This document shows positions 15,882 to 23,775 of a stretch of DNA of 29,554 nt, one piece after another. The notes beneath the pieces are model-generated. The model was given only the letters and a program-made list of their open reading frames with translations, was not told the DNA's origin and searched no databases. Every line of letters begins with the position of its first letter. Position 1 is the stretch's first letter. This DNA comes from Coriobacteriaceae bacterium (GTDB lineage Bacteria > Actinomycetota > Coriobacteriia > Coriobacteriales > UMGS124): contig JAHZGC010000004.1 in NCBI GenBank assembly GCA_019421015.1, positions 1 to 29,554 of the forward strand. Direction: 5' to 3'. The position numbers and the translations under genes are program-made.

Positions 15882-16798
15882 AGTACCACCTGATAGCCCT
15901 GTTCACCGTGGGAGTGTGGGGTATGACGTTTGTCTCCACCAAGGTCCTCTTGGTGAGCCTTGCGCCCCTGTGAATTCTCCTGCTGCGGTTTACCATCGGT
16001 TTTGCGATTCTGTGCGTCTTGCGTCCGCGAATCCTGCGGCTTGAAAAGCCCAACCACGAGTTGCTGTTCGTGGTTGCTGGCATCACGGGTGTGACCGCCT
16101 ACTACCTGCTCGAGAACATGGCGCTGCTGTTCTCTACCGCCACGGCCGTGGGCGTGATCGTGGCTGCGTCCCCGCTGTTCACGGCGCTGTTTTCTGCTGC
16201 GATGGGAGACCGGTCGGCCCTGAGCGCGCGCTTTGCGCTGGGCTTTGCCCTGGCCATGGGTGGCCTGGTGGTCGTGGGTACGGGCAGCGGTGGCCAGGCG
16301 GTTGCCACCGGCATAGATGGGCACGCGCTTATCGGATACGGGTTGGCCCTGCTGACTGCGGCGGTGTGGGCGGCCTACTCCCTGGTGGTGCGCCGCATCG
16401 CCGACCTCGGTTACGAGACGGTGGCGGCTACCAAACGGACCTTTTTGTGGGGACTTGTGGGTATAGTGCCGGCAACCCTGCTGTTTGGTGGAGAAGCCCC
16501 TGCGTGGCAGGCGCTTCTGCATCCAGGCATCCTGTTTAACCTGCTATTCTTGGAAGCAGTTGCATCGGCGGCCTGCTTTGTGACCTGGGGGATCGCCGTG
16601 AAGCACCTGGGAGCGGTGCGCTCGAGCGTCTATATCTATCTGGTGCCGGCCATCACAGCGGCCGCTTCGGTGCTGCTTCTGGGCGAGCCGCTCAACGGTT
16701 GGATTGTTGTGGGGATCGCCATGACGATTGGCGGCTTGGCACTGTCACAAGGGAGAGGGGGAGACGGGCGTCCTAGCGGAAAGCCGCTATACGGATGA
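15878..16798 (+). pseudogene. EamA/DMT-family transporter with an in-frame TGA
   Basis: From ATG 15878 the frame reads KYHLIALFTVGVWGMTFVST, the standard first helix of EamA transporters. It hits TGA at codon 32 (15971-15973), then continues in the same frame with ILLLRFTIGFAILC and all remaining helices, including ITGVTAYYLLENMALLFSTA and the second EamA repeat ending IVVGIAMTIGGLAL. The whole is about 306 residues, normal for ten-helix DMT proteins. Only one codon is wrong, so this is a recent nonsense mutation, a sequencing error, or a readthrough site. A shorter product from TTG 16019 would lack the first helix. It overlaps the AraC stop. Confidence 0.85.
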
Positions 16799-16878
16799 GG
16801 GGGCAAGCTGGCTGCTCGCTGTTTATGACATACTGAGAGATGGAAACGTGCCGTATCGGCCACTACGGGAGGTTGCCC

Positions 16879-17307
16879 ATGTCGACCATGCCGATCGAGA
16901 AACCCGGAACCGAACAGCTAAAAGCCCTTGTCGGAGAAGATCTTTACCGGATATGGGATACCCTTGCTACGCGGATCGACGCCTTGTACGAGATGGACTG
17001 CTTCTTGGGCCCGGGCGGCAAGGCGTGGACCTACGAGCTCAAATGGCGGAGAGGTGGAAAGACCCTGTGCGCTCTCTACGCGCGCGAGGGGTGCGTCGGC
17101 TTCATGGTCATCCTGGGTAAGGCCGAACGTGAGAAGTTCGAGGCGGTTCGTGAAAGTTTTTTGCCGGAGATTCGGTCCGCCTACGACGCGGCCCAAACCT
17201 ATCACGATGGCAAATGGATTATGTTCGAACCGATCGATGAGTCCCTCTTTGACGATTTCATGCATCTGCTCGCCGTCAAGCGGCGCCCGAACCGTAAGCC
17301 CTGCTAG
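16879..17307 (+). CDS. DUF3788-like protein
   Basis: This 142-residue soluble protein resembles the DUF3788 family: WDTLATRIDALYEMDCFLGP, then WTYELKWRRGGKTLCALYAR, GFMVILGKAEREKFE, and a C-terminal DGKWIMFEP. Function is unknown; the fold is related to small ligand- or nucleic-acid-handling proteins, but nothing is proven. The start ATG 16879 has GGGAGG about six bases upstream. Its TAG stop lies inside the terminal CTAG of palindromic element F1, so the element directly abuts the coding region. Confidence 0.75.
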   Translation: MSTMPIEKPGTEQLKALVGEDLYRIWDTLATRIDALYEMDCFLGPGGKAWTYELKWRRGGKTLCALYAREGCVGFMVILGKAEREKFEAVRESFLPEIRSAYDAAQTYHDGKWIMFEPIDESLFDDFMHLLAVKRRPNRKPC

Positions 17308-17411
17308 AGCATTTTGAATAAAGTCCTGCACCGCGTTGCGCCGGGGCTTATGTGCCCTAGCACACCGCGCCCCGCCGCGCCTTGTGCAGGAACTTTCTCA
17401 AAATGCTCTAG
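17304..17411. repeat. Element F, copy 1: 108-bp palindromic element
   Basis: The terminal 14-bp arms CTAGAGCATTTTGA and TCAAAATGCTCTAG are perfect inverted repeats. Further inward, AAAG/CTTT, CCTGCAC/GTGCAGG, GCGCCGGGGC paired with a GCCCC-rich strand, and TGTGC/GCACA extend the pairing almost to the centre. Copy 2 at 27684 is in the opposite orientation and differs at 12 of 108 positions. The left CTAG supplies the stop codon of the DUF3788 gene. Confidence 0.88.
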
Positions 17412-17494
17412 TGCTTCACTTTCGCAACGCGCCATCGTGAGCTTGCCAGAGCTCCGATTAGCTCCCAGCTAATGAAACCCAGCGTCGACCTTCC

Positions 17495-17500
17495 TACAAT
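17495..17500 (+). promoter_or_regulatory. -10 box of DUF4190 gene
   Basis: TACAAT in CTACAAT context, 45 bases before ATG 17545. A small ATTAGCT/AGCTAAT hairpin lies just upstream (about 17457-17473). Confidence 0.5.
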
Positions 17501-17544
17501 GCCATGCGTCCGCACGGTATCGACGACCCCAAGGAAGGTCCACC

Positions 17545-18348
17545 ATGACAACCTGTGACCACCCTCAGTCCCAGCCCGCCGATGTTGGCTATTCACCGCG
17601 GGCGGCGACGCCCCAACCGTTGCCCCATTCTGCCATGGCCATCGCGGGCCTGGTGCTCGGCATCCTCGGCTTGCTCACCTCGTTTTTGCCCATCATAAAT
17701 AACTTCTCGTTCATCCTCGGCATCCTCGGCCTCGTGTTCGCCGGCGTCGGTATGACCGGTTGCCTGCGCGGCAAGCGCACCGGTAAGGCTATGGCCATTG
17801 CGGCGCTGGTCCTGAACATCCTGACCGTCGTGGTGGTGCTTGCGTCTCAGGCCGCCATGAGCGCGGCCATCGACGGGGCTCAGAAGGCGCTCGAAGGTGC
17901 CGCGGCGGTGAGCTCGACGGCTGCGGCCGCCTCTACCACGGGCCAGTCCTCGACGGACCAGCCTGCGGACGCGTCCTCCTCCACGACCGATTTGCCCCTC
18001 GGTACGGAGGTCACCCTCAGCAACGGCCTCGTGATTTCGGTGGACTCCGTGACCGGAGGCCTGCAGGACTACGACGGTTCCCCCATCACCGAGGTCCGCG
18101 TGACCTACCGCAACGACGGCACCTCCGACGCATCCTTTAGCACGATCGACTGGAAGACGCAGGACACCCAGGGCGTTCTGGACTCCTCGACCATCTTTCT
18201 CGAGGGTACCGACGACCTGCACTCCGGCACCTTGGTGCCCGGCGGCGCCGTGAGCGGCACGGTCTACTTCGACGGCGACGCCGCGAAGGTGTACTACTAC
18301 AGCTCGCTGTTCTCAAACAACGCCGCCGCCACGTGGCTCGTTGCGTAA
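17545..18348 (+). CDS. DUF4190 membrane protein with C-terminal DUF4352-like domain
   Basis: The 267-residue chain has a short Pro-rich N-terminus, then three hydrophobic helices (about 28-51, 53-73 and 82-106) with AMAIAGLVLGILGLLTSF and GKAMAIAALVLNIL, the DUF4190 pattern. A Ser/Thr/Ala-rich linker follows (about 118-150), then an extracytoplasmic beta domain (LSNGLVISVDSVTGG, ITEVRVTYRNDGTSDASFS, GGAVSGTVYFDGDA) like DUF4352/DUF5067. The C-terminal part should face outside. The role is unknown, perhaps envelope-associated. The start is supported by AAGGAAGG before the ATG. The XRE-kinase pair follows behind an operator-like array. Confidence 0.82.
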   Translation: MTTCDHPQSQPADVGYSPRAATPQPLPHSAMAIAGLVLGILGLLTSFLPIINNFSFILGILGLVFAGVGMTGCLRGKRTGKAMAIAALVLNILTVVVVLASQAAMSAAIDGAQKALEGAAAVSSTAAAASTTGQSSTDQPADASSSTTDLPLGTEVTLSNGLVISVDSVTGGLQDYDGSPITEVRVTYRNDGTSDASFSTIDWKTQDTQGVLDSSTIFLEGTDDLHSGTLVPGGAVSGTVYFDGDAAKVYYYSSLFSNNAAATWLVA

Positions 18349-18367
18349 GAAAAGCCTTGCACCGTCC

Positions 18368-18436
18368 GGGCGAGAAACCCTGCAGACGAGAAGCTCTCTG
18401 GGTGAGAAACCCCTACAATCCCAAGGGCTTCTCGCC
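18368..18436 (+). promoter_or_regulatory. Operator-like array E and promoter of XRE-kinase pair
   Basis: Three 13-mers lie at exact 16-nt steps: GGGCGAGAAACCC (18368), AGACGAGAAGCTC (18384) and GGGTGAGAAACCC (18400). A fourth, inverted copy GGGCTTCTCGCC is at 18425-18436. The third abuts a TACAAT -10 box (18414-18419) in CTACAAT context. TGCAGACGAGAAGC can also pair with GCTTCTCGCCTGCA to form a hairpin. Position and regular phasing suggest a repressor array acting on this promoter. Confidence 0.6.
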
Positions 18437-18478
18437 TGCATCTGTTGCCCCAGTGTCCCAGAAAGGAGCGCATACGCC

Positions 18479-18898
18479 GTGGCCGAACCCCTGACCGAAG
18501 ACCTCCTTGACGAGCTGCTTCACAGCCCCACGCCCGACGCCTACCTGCAGGCCGCTCCTGTGTGCGACCGTACGCTGGCCGGCTACCTGAACGAGCTGCT
18601 TGCTGAGAAGCGCCTGGAGCGGGCGAGCGTCGTGCGCATGGCTAACCTCAACGAAACCTTTGGCTATCAGATCTTTAAGGGCGACCGCCACCCCACGCGC
18701 AACAAGGTGCTGCAGATAGCCTTTGCCATGGCGCTTTCGCTGCGCGAGACGAACCGCGCCCTCGCGCTGGCCGATGCCGGCACGCTCACGCCCAAGTGCC
18801 GCCGCGACGCGATCGTCATCTTCTGCATCGACCGCGGGTGCTCTTTGCAAAAGGTGAACGAGGAGCTCTACCGTTTTGGCGAGGAGACCATCTGCTAG
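18479..18898 (+). CDS. XRE-like helix-turn-helix regulator paired with a kinase
   Basis: From GTG 18479 (AAAGGAG ten bases upstream) this 139-residue protein has no strong match outside an HTH-like centre: LERASVVRMANLNETFGYQI, then GDRHPTRNKVLQIAFAMALS. It has the look of small XRE-type regulators in Coriobacteriia, which stand next to Ser/Thr kinases. A longer upstream frame through the repeat array is unlikely. It ends ten bases before the kinase start, so the two form an operon. Phosphorylation of this regulator by the kinase is plausible but unproven. Confidence 0.75.
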   Translation: MAEPLTEDLLDELLHSPTPDAYLQAAPVCDRTLAGYLNELLAEKRLERASVVRMANLNETFGYQIFKGDRHPTRNKVLQIAFAMALSLRETNRALALADAGTLTPKCRRDAIVIFCIDRGCSLQKVNEELYRFGEETIC

Positions 18899-18908
18899 CA
18901 TTGCACCC

Positions 18909-20186
18909 ATGATAAACGACCATGACACCCGCGAAGATCCCATGGCCTCCTACCTGGAGGCCATGGCGCGCGACGCGTGCTATCGGGTTGACCACGTGCT
19001 CAAGGAGTCGGCCGCCGAGACGACCGAGGTCGTGTACTTTGCCGGCGCCTGCGACGGGGCGGAGCTCGGCCCCTACGTGCGCAAGCGCCTCGACCGCGCG
19101 GCGGGCCTAGGCGCAATCTACCGGGAACTCTACGAGGTCCAGCGCCGGGGACGGCGGTTTCGCTACCTGCCCCGCATCTACGACTGCCACGAGGCGGGGG
19201 AGCAGCTCGTGGTCGTGATGGACTATGTGGAGGGAGGCACCCTCTACGACCTGGTCGAGGCCACCGCGCCCCAGGACCGCCTTGCCTTGGCCGCCCGCGT
19301 CATGCCGGCCCTCTGCCGCGCCGTGAGCGAGCTGCACGAGGGGCTGGGCCGGCCGGTGGTCCACCGTGACCTCACCCCCTCCAACGTCGTCTGCTCCCAG
19401 AACGACCCTTCCGACCTCGTGGTCATCGACCTGGGCATCGCCCGCCTGTGGCAGCCCGCCGCCCAGAAGGACACCGCCTACTTTGGCACCCGGGCCTACG
19501 CCCCGCCCGAGCAGTACGGCTTTGGCCAGACCACGCCGCGCACCGACGTGTACGCCCTGGGCGCGACCTGCTTCTTCTGCCTTGCGGGCCGCGAAGCCGT
19601 GAATGCCGATCGTGCCCGCGGTTTCGGCGACCCCGCCGTGCCCGAGCCCGTGGCGGCCGTCATCGCCCACGCCTGCGACCTTGCGCCCGAGGCGCGCTAT
19701 GGGAGCGCGACCGAGCTGGGCACAGCCCTGGAGCGGGCGTTCGAGGTGGCGGAGCGCGAGCAACAGGGCACCCCGGGGAACGGTTCCATAGCGGATAACC
19801 CCTCGAAACCCCGAGGCCTTCTCCGCCGTGCCATGGCCCGGGTGCCGCTGTGGGCGGGCGACCTCTGGAACCTTGTGGTCGTCGGCACGCTGGCCGTCCT
19901 GGTAACGGGGTGCGTTGCGGGCATGATGACCGACCTTGGCAACCTGCAGGGCCGCCCCGCCTGGTACATCGTCTACGAGTATCTGGGCTTCTTACTGACC
20001 TTCTTTGGGCTGGCGGCCTATGCGCTGCTCGACAAGCGCCGCCTGCGCCGCGAGTACGGTTGGATGCGCCGCCACTCTGTCGGTCGCGAGCGGGCTGTTT
20101 GCCTGCTGGCGGCGGCCGGCCTCTTTGCGCTGTGGATCGTCGTATCGCTGGTGGTGTCAGCCCTGGGTGTAAAGCTGGTCGCGTAG
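18909..20186 (+). CDS. Membrane-anchored Ser/Thr protein kinase
   Basis: The kinase domain spans residues of about 15-285, with VVVMDYVEGGTLYDL (hinge), HRDLTPSNVV (catalytic loop, HRD and the metal-binding Asn), DLGIAR in place of DFG, GTRAYAPPEQYG (APE-like) and TDVYALGATCFF. The glycine loop is poorly defined, as in many coriobacterial relatives. Three hydrophobic helices near the C-terminus (for example NLVVVGTLAVLVTGCVAGMM) anchor it, and no external sensor domain is evident. The start could be ATG 18909 or ATG 18942; neither has a clear ribosome site, and coupling to the upstream HTH gene may help. Confidence 0.85.
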   Translation: MINDHDTREDPMASYLEAMARDACYRVDHVLKESAAETTEVVYFAGACDGAELGPYVRKRLDRAAGLGAIYRELYEVQRRGRRFRYLPRIYDCHEAGEQLVVVMDYVEGGTLYDLVEATAPQDRLALAARVMPALCRAVSELHEGLGRPVVHRDLTPSNVVCSQNDPSDLVVIDLGIARLWQPAAQKDTAYFGTRAYAPPEQYGFGQTTPRTDVYALGATCFFCLAGREAVNADRARGFGDPAVPEPVAAVIAHACDLAPEARYGSATELGTALERAFEVAEREQQGTPGNGSIADNPSKPRGLLRRAMARVPLWAGDLWNLVVVGTLAVLVTGCVAGMMTDLGNLQGRPAWYIVYEYLGFLLTFFGLAAYALLDKRRLRREYGWMRRHSVGRERAVCLLAAAGLFALWIVVSLVVSALGVKLVA

Positions 20187-20210
20187 GCGGTCGGCTACGT
20201 GGTCATCGGG

Positions 20211-20216
20211 TATGAT
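20211..20216 (+). promoter_or_regulatory. Possible -10 box of AAA-ATPase-like gene
   Basis: TATGAT lies 51 bases before the ATG at 20268; the -35 region is weak. Confidence 0.35.
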
Positions 20217-20267
20217 GATGCCTTCAGGAGCCCAGTGAAGCGGGCGACGGCGGCGGAGGAGAAGACC

Positions 20268-22046
20268 ATGGGCGAAGGCGTCTTTGAAAACGGTGTATTC
20301 CGCATGGACGACGTGCGCATCCTCGACCGCAGCGGGAACCGCCGCCTGCCCATCGGCGACGATGGGTTCGAACGCGTGAGCTCTCGGTCCGTCTTTGTCG
20401 ACAAGTCGTTGCTGGTTGCCGACGTGCTTGACGGAAACAGCATGGTCACCCTCTTTTGTCGACCGCGCCGCTTTGGCAAGACGCTTGCCATGACCATGCT
20501 CCGCTCTTTTTTAGAGACCCCCATCGACGGCGTGAATCGGTCCGCCCTCTTTGAGGGCCTGGCAATCTGGGATGCTGAGGACGGTCGTTATCGCGAGTAT
20601 CAAGGCGTATATCCCGTGGTGTACCTGAGCTTGAACGACGTGAAGAAGGAGAGCTGGGACGTTGCCTACGGTGCCATCGAGGGAAAGGTCGCGGCCGAGT
20701 ACCAGCGCCACGACTACCTGGCTACGAGCGACCGGCTCAACGAGGCGGAACGCGCGCAGTTCGTGCGCGTGCGCGACGCGAACGGTTCCCGCGACGATGT
20801 GGAGTCCTCGCTGCGCCAACTCACCCTGTACCTGCGCAAACATCACGGTCGCAACGCCGTTGTGCTTATCGACGAGTACGATGCGCCCGTGATGGCGGCT
20901 CGAGCCAACGGCTACTACCACGAGGCCGTGGGGTTCTTGAAGGGGTGGCTCACCGGGGCGCTCAAAGATGGGGGCGCGGCGCTGGAGTTCGCCTGCCTCA
21001 CGGGGGTTCAACGCATCGCCAAGGAGTCCATTTTCTCGGACTTGAACAACCTGACGGTGGACACGCCACTCAACAAGCACTTTGACGAGCGGTTTGGCTT
21101 TACGGAAAAAGAGACCCGGGCCCTTGCGGTTTATTTGGGCCATCCCCACACGAGCGACGAGCTCAAGCACTGGTACGATGGCTACCGCTTTGGCGACGCC
21201 GACATCTACAACCCCTGGAGCGTGCTTAATTATTTTGGCAACGGTTGCGAGCCCGGTGTGTACTGGGCTAACACCGCCTCCAACGCCGTGGTGGGCGAGG
21301 CGGTACGCTCCTCGGGGCCGGATGCGCTCCAGGATGTGTTCCAACTGCTGGAGCCGCAGGGCGTGGTCTGGCGCCCCCTCGACATGGCCGTGGTCTTTCC
21401 GGAGTCGGGGCTTGAAGGAGACGCGCTGTGGAGCATGCTCTACCTGGCGGGCTACCTTACCACCGACGACGTGGAGGACCCCACCGATCAGTACCGCCTA
21501 CGCCCCCTACGCGTGCCCGATTACGAGATTGCCCGCGTGTTTCGCGGTGAGGTCATTGAGCGGTTCCGCGAGGTGGCCGGCGGTTCCCAGCGGCTGCGCG
21601 TCCTGCACGGTCTCCTGGCCGCAGGCGATGCGCGGGGCGTGGCGCAGGAGCTGACACGCATTTTGGAGACGAGCCCCAGCTGTCGGGACATGGTGGGCGA
21701 GAACAGCTACCACATGCTTATGCTGGGCCTCCTGTTCGGGATGCCGGGCTATGCCGACCCCCTTTCGAACCGTGAGGCCGGTAGGGGCTACTTCGACGTG
21801 CGACTGAACCCGGAGCCGCCCCATGATGGGGTCACCGAGCGCGTGCCGATCGTGCTGGAGTTCAAGGTGCTGCCCGTGCGGGAGACCTCGGCCGATCCGG
21901 TGGCTCTGGTGCAATCGTTGGAGGAACTTGCCCACGTGGCGCTGGCCCAGATCGCGGCCAAGCGCTACGACGCGCCTGCTGACCGCTCGCTCCGCTACGG
22001 CATCGCCTTCTGCGGCAAGGACGTGGCGGTGGTCTGCGAGGGGTAA
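20268..22046 (+). CDS. AAA-ATPase-like protein with C-terminal PD-(D/E)XK nuclease-like domain
   Basis: This 592-residue protein matches the AAA-ATPase_like plus PDDEXK family common in gut anaerobes. FCRPRRFGKTLAMTML (about 63-78) is the P-loop region and VVLIDEYDAP (about 200-209) is Walker B. LTGVQRIAKESIFSDLNN and FGFTEKETRALAVYL are family blocks. The C-terminal GYFDVRL, VLEFKV and RYGIAFCGKDVAVVC follow the D...ExK nuclease layout (about 508, 530 and 532). Biological role is unproven; such genes are often strain-variable. The start is ATG 20268 with GGAGGAG seven bases upstream; a longer frame covers the promoter. Confidence 0.88.
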   Translation: MGEGVFENGVFRMDDVRILDRSGNRRLPIGDDGFERVSSRSVFVDKSLLVADVLDGNSMVTLFCRPRRFGKTLAMTMLRSFLETPIDGVNRSALFEGLAIWDAEDGRYREYQGVYPVVYLSLNDVKKESWDVAYGAIEGKVAAEYQRHDYLATSDRLNEAERAQFVRVRDANGSRDDVESSLRQLTLYLRKHHGRNAVVLIDEYDAPVMAARANGYYHEAVGFLKGWLTGALKDGGAALEFACLTGVQRIAKESIFSDLNNLTVDTPLNKHFDERFGFTEKETRALAVYLGHPHTSDELKHWYDGYRFGDADIYNPWSVLNYFGNGCEPGVYWANTASNAVVGEAVRSSGPDALQDVFQLLEPQGVVWRPLDMAVVFPESGLEGDALWSMLYLAGYLTTDDVEDPTDQYRLRPLRVPDYEIARVFRGEVIERFREVAGGSQRLRVLHGLLAAGDARGVAQELTRILETSPSCRDMVGENSYHMLMLGLLFGMPGYADPLSNREAGRGYFDVRLNPEPPHDGVTERVPIVLEFKVLPVRETSADPVALVQSLEELAHVALAQIAAKRYDAPADRSLRYGIAFCGKDVAVVCEG

Positions 22047-22080
22047 GCCCTAGAGCTGCTCGTTCGACTATCAGGGTCCC

Positions 22081-22449
22081 TTATAACAGCCCACAGAATT
22101 GCTGCGAAGGGAACCGCTCCATCGAGAGAGCCATGAGGCGCCACAGCGGGGCAGGGGCCACCGTGCCCACGAGCAGCGTGCTCGACCGGTGCCGCAGCTC
22201 GCCCAGCGCCGCCTGCATGAGCCGCTCCTCCCGGAGCATCGCGCGTGCGTACTCAAGGGTGCAGGTGCCGGCGGCGCTCAGCTCCACATGGCGTCCCGTG
22301 CGTTCGAAGAGCTGGCAGCCCAGCTCCCGTTCTAAACGGCCGATCGAGCGGCTCACGGCCGGCTGGGACAGGTGGAGCTCCTCGGCGGCGGCGCTCACGG
22401 TGCCGAGACGGGCGATGGCTTCGAACTGCTTGAGCTGGGCGAGGTCCAT
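22081..22449 (-). pseudogene. LysR-family regulator, truncated after the HTH
   Basis: ATG 22449 (GGAGAAG upstream) opens a good LysR DNA-binding domain: MDLAQLKQFEAIARLGTVSA, LHLSQPAVSRSIGRLERELG and FERTGRHVELSAAG. The effector domain starts (TLLVGTVAPAPLWRLMA) but the frame stops after 122 residues instead of about 300. The remaining sequence is absent and the AAA-ATPase-like gene ends 34 bases away, so a deletion probably removed the 3' part. It is divergent from the aldo/keto reductase at 22652, which it may once have regulated. Confidence 0.8.
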
Positions 22450-22651
22450 GGGCTTCTCCGCTGCGGACTGGGATTGGGGCTGGCGCTTATTACCGACGTG
22501 CATAAGAAGCGTTGTATAAAGCATTGTACATCTTGTCGCGTGCGGGGAAGAATGGTGTCCGTCGTCCAGGGCTTGTCTGCAGAAGCCGGGCCCTCTTGCA
22601 AGAGTGCATGCCCCGAAATGTTGCATGCCGCCACGAAAAAGGAGTCTCCCC

Positions 22652-23500
22652 ATGATCGAGCTCACCATGAACGACGGCCACAAGATTCCCCAGGTAGGCT
22701 ACGGCGTCTTTCTCATGTCGCCGGCCGAGGTCGAGGAGCACCTGCCCCAGGCCATACAGATCGGCTACCGCCATGTGGACACCGCCAACGCCTACTTCAA
22801 CGAGAAGGCCGTGGGCCGCGTGGTCAACGGCAGCGGCATCCCGCGCGAGGAGTTCTTCATCACCTCCAAGCTGTTTCCCCAGAGCTACCCCTACGAGCAG
22901 TGCAAAAAGGACATCGACGCCACGCTGCGCCGCCTGAACATGGACTACCTCGACCTGCTACTGCTCCACCAGCCCTACGGCGCGTACACCCAGGCCTGGA
23001 AGGCCATGGAGGAGGCGGTGGCCGCGGGCAAGGTGCGCTCCATTGGCCTCTCGAACTTCCCGGAGCACAAGATCCAGCAGATCCCGGACGTGGCCACCAT
23101 CGTGCCGGCGGTGCTCCAGGTCGAGATCAACCCCTACTGGAACCAGCATGCCCTCAAGCAGTTCTTGGCCGGCAAGGACGTGACCTTCGAGGCCTGGTAC
23201 CCGCTGGGCCACGGCGACGCCAAGCTGCTGGGCGAACCCGTGTTTGCCCGCCTGGCCCAGAAGTACGGCAAGACTCCCTCGCAGGTCATCCTGCGCTGGC
23301 ACATCCAGGAAGGCAACGTCGTGTTCCCCAAGACGCTCAACCCAGAGCACATGCGCGAGAACCTCGACATCTTCGACTTCGAGCTGGCCGCCGACGAGAT
23401 GGCCGAGATCAACAGTCTGCCCCAGAAGCCCTACTACGTGATTCCCGACGAGCCGCCCGCGTTCGTGCTGCAGCACAACGATTACGACGCCCAGCAGTAG
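22652..23500 (+). CDS. Aldo/keto reductase
   Basis: This 282-residue TIM-barrel AKR carries a complete catalytic tetrad: D43 and Y48 in HVDTANAYFNE, K73 in ITSKLF and H106 in LLLLHQP. The NADPH-binding end is present (FPKTLNPEHMRENLDIFDFE). It should reduce a carbonyl substrate in the cytoplasm; the length fits 2,5-diketo-gluconate-reductase-type AKRs. The start is ATG 22652, with AAGGAG eight bases upstream. It is divergent from a truncated LysR. A remnant of a second AKR follows 33 bases later. Confidence 0.92.
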   Translation: MIELTMNDGHKIPQVGYGVFLMSPAEVEEHLPQAIQIGYRHVDTANAYFNEKAVGRVVNGSGIPREEFFITSKLFPQSYPYEQCKKDIDATLRRLNMDYLDLLLLHQPYGAYTQAWKAMEEAVAAGKVRSIGLSNFPEHKIQQIPDVATIVPAVLQVEINPYWNQHALKQFLAGKDVTFEAWYPLGHGDAKLLGEPVFARLAQKYGKTPSQVILRWHIQEGNVVFPKTLNPEHMRENLDIFDFELAADEMAEINSLPQKPYYVIPDEPPAFVLQHNDYDAQQ

Positions 23501-23533
23501 GGGCGGCAACCGGTAACAGAATCGGAGAACCCC

Positions 23534-23668
23534 ATGAACAACCTCGGCTTCGGCACCATGCGCCTGCCCCTTAAGAGCGCCGATCCCACCGACTTTGACT
23601 ACGACCAGCTGAACCTCATGGTCGACACCTTCCTGGCGGCGGGTTTCACCTACTTCGACACGAGCTTC
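23534..23668 (+). pseudogene. 5' remnant of an iron-sulfur aldo/keto reductase
   Basis: ATG 23534 (GGAG upstream) begins NNLGFGTMRLPLKSADPTD, then MVDTFLAAGFTYFDTSF. It aligns residue for residue with the AKR at 26563. Homology ends right after FDTSF, around codon 45. The frame then runs through unrelated sequence (LLRPPYLFVRV) to a stop at 23773. The other roughly 330 residues are gone, so this is a deletion remnant, possibly fused to the DNA ahead of the PAP2 gene. Confidence 0.85.
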
Positions 23669-23775
23669 TTGTTGCGGCCCCCGTACCTGTTCGTGCGAGT
23701 GATACCATGGTCGTTTCGAAGAGGTGCCCCGCGGGTGAGACCCGAAAGACGCGCGGGGGATGGAAGGGGATGACC

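Noticed and set aside
15971..15973. Selenocysteine at the EamA TGA
   Set aside because: The residue lies at the start of a transport helix with no redox role, and no SECIS-like hairpin was recognised after it.
22049..22056. Third copy of element F (CTAGAGC)
   Set aside because: Only seven bases match and there is no partner arm.
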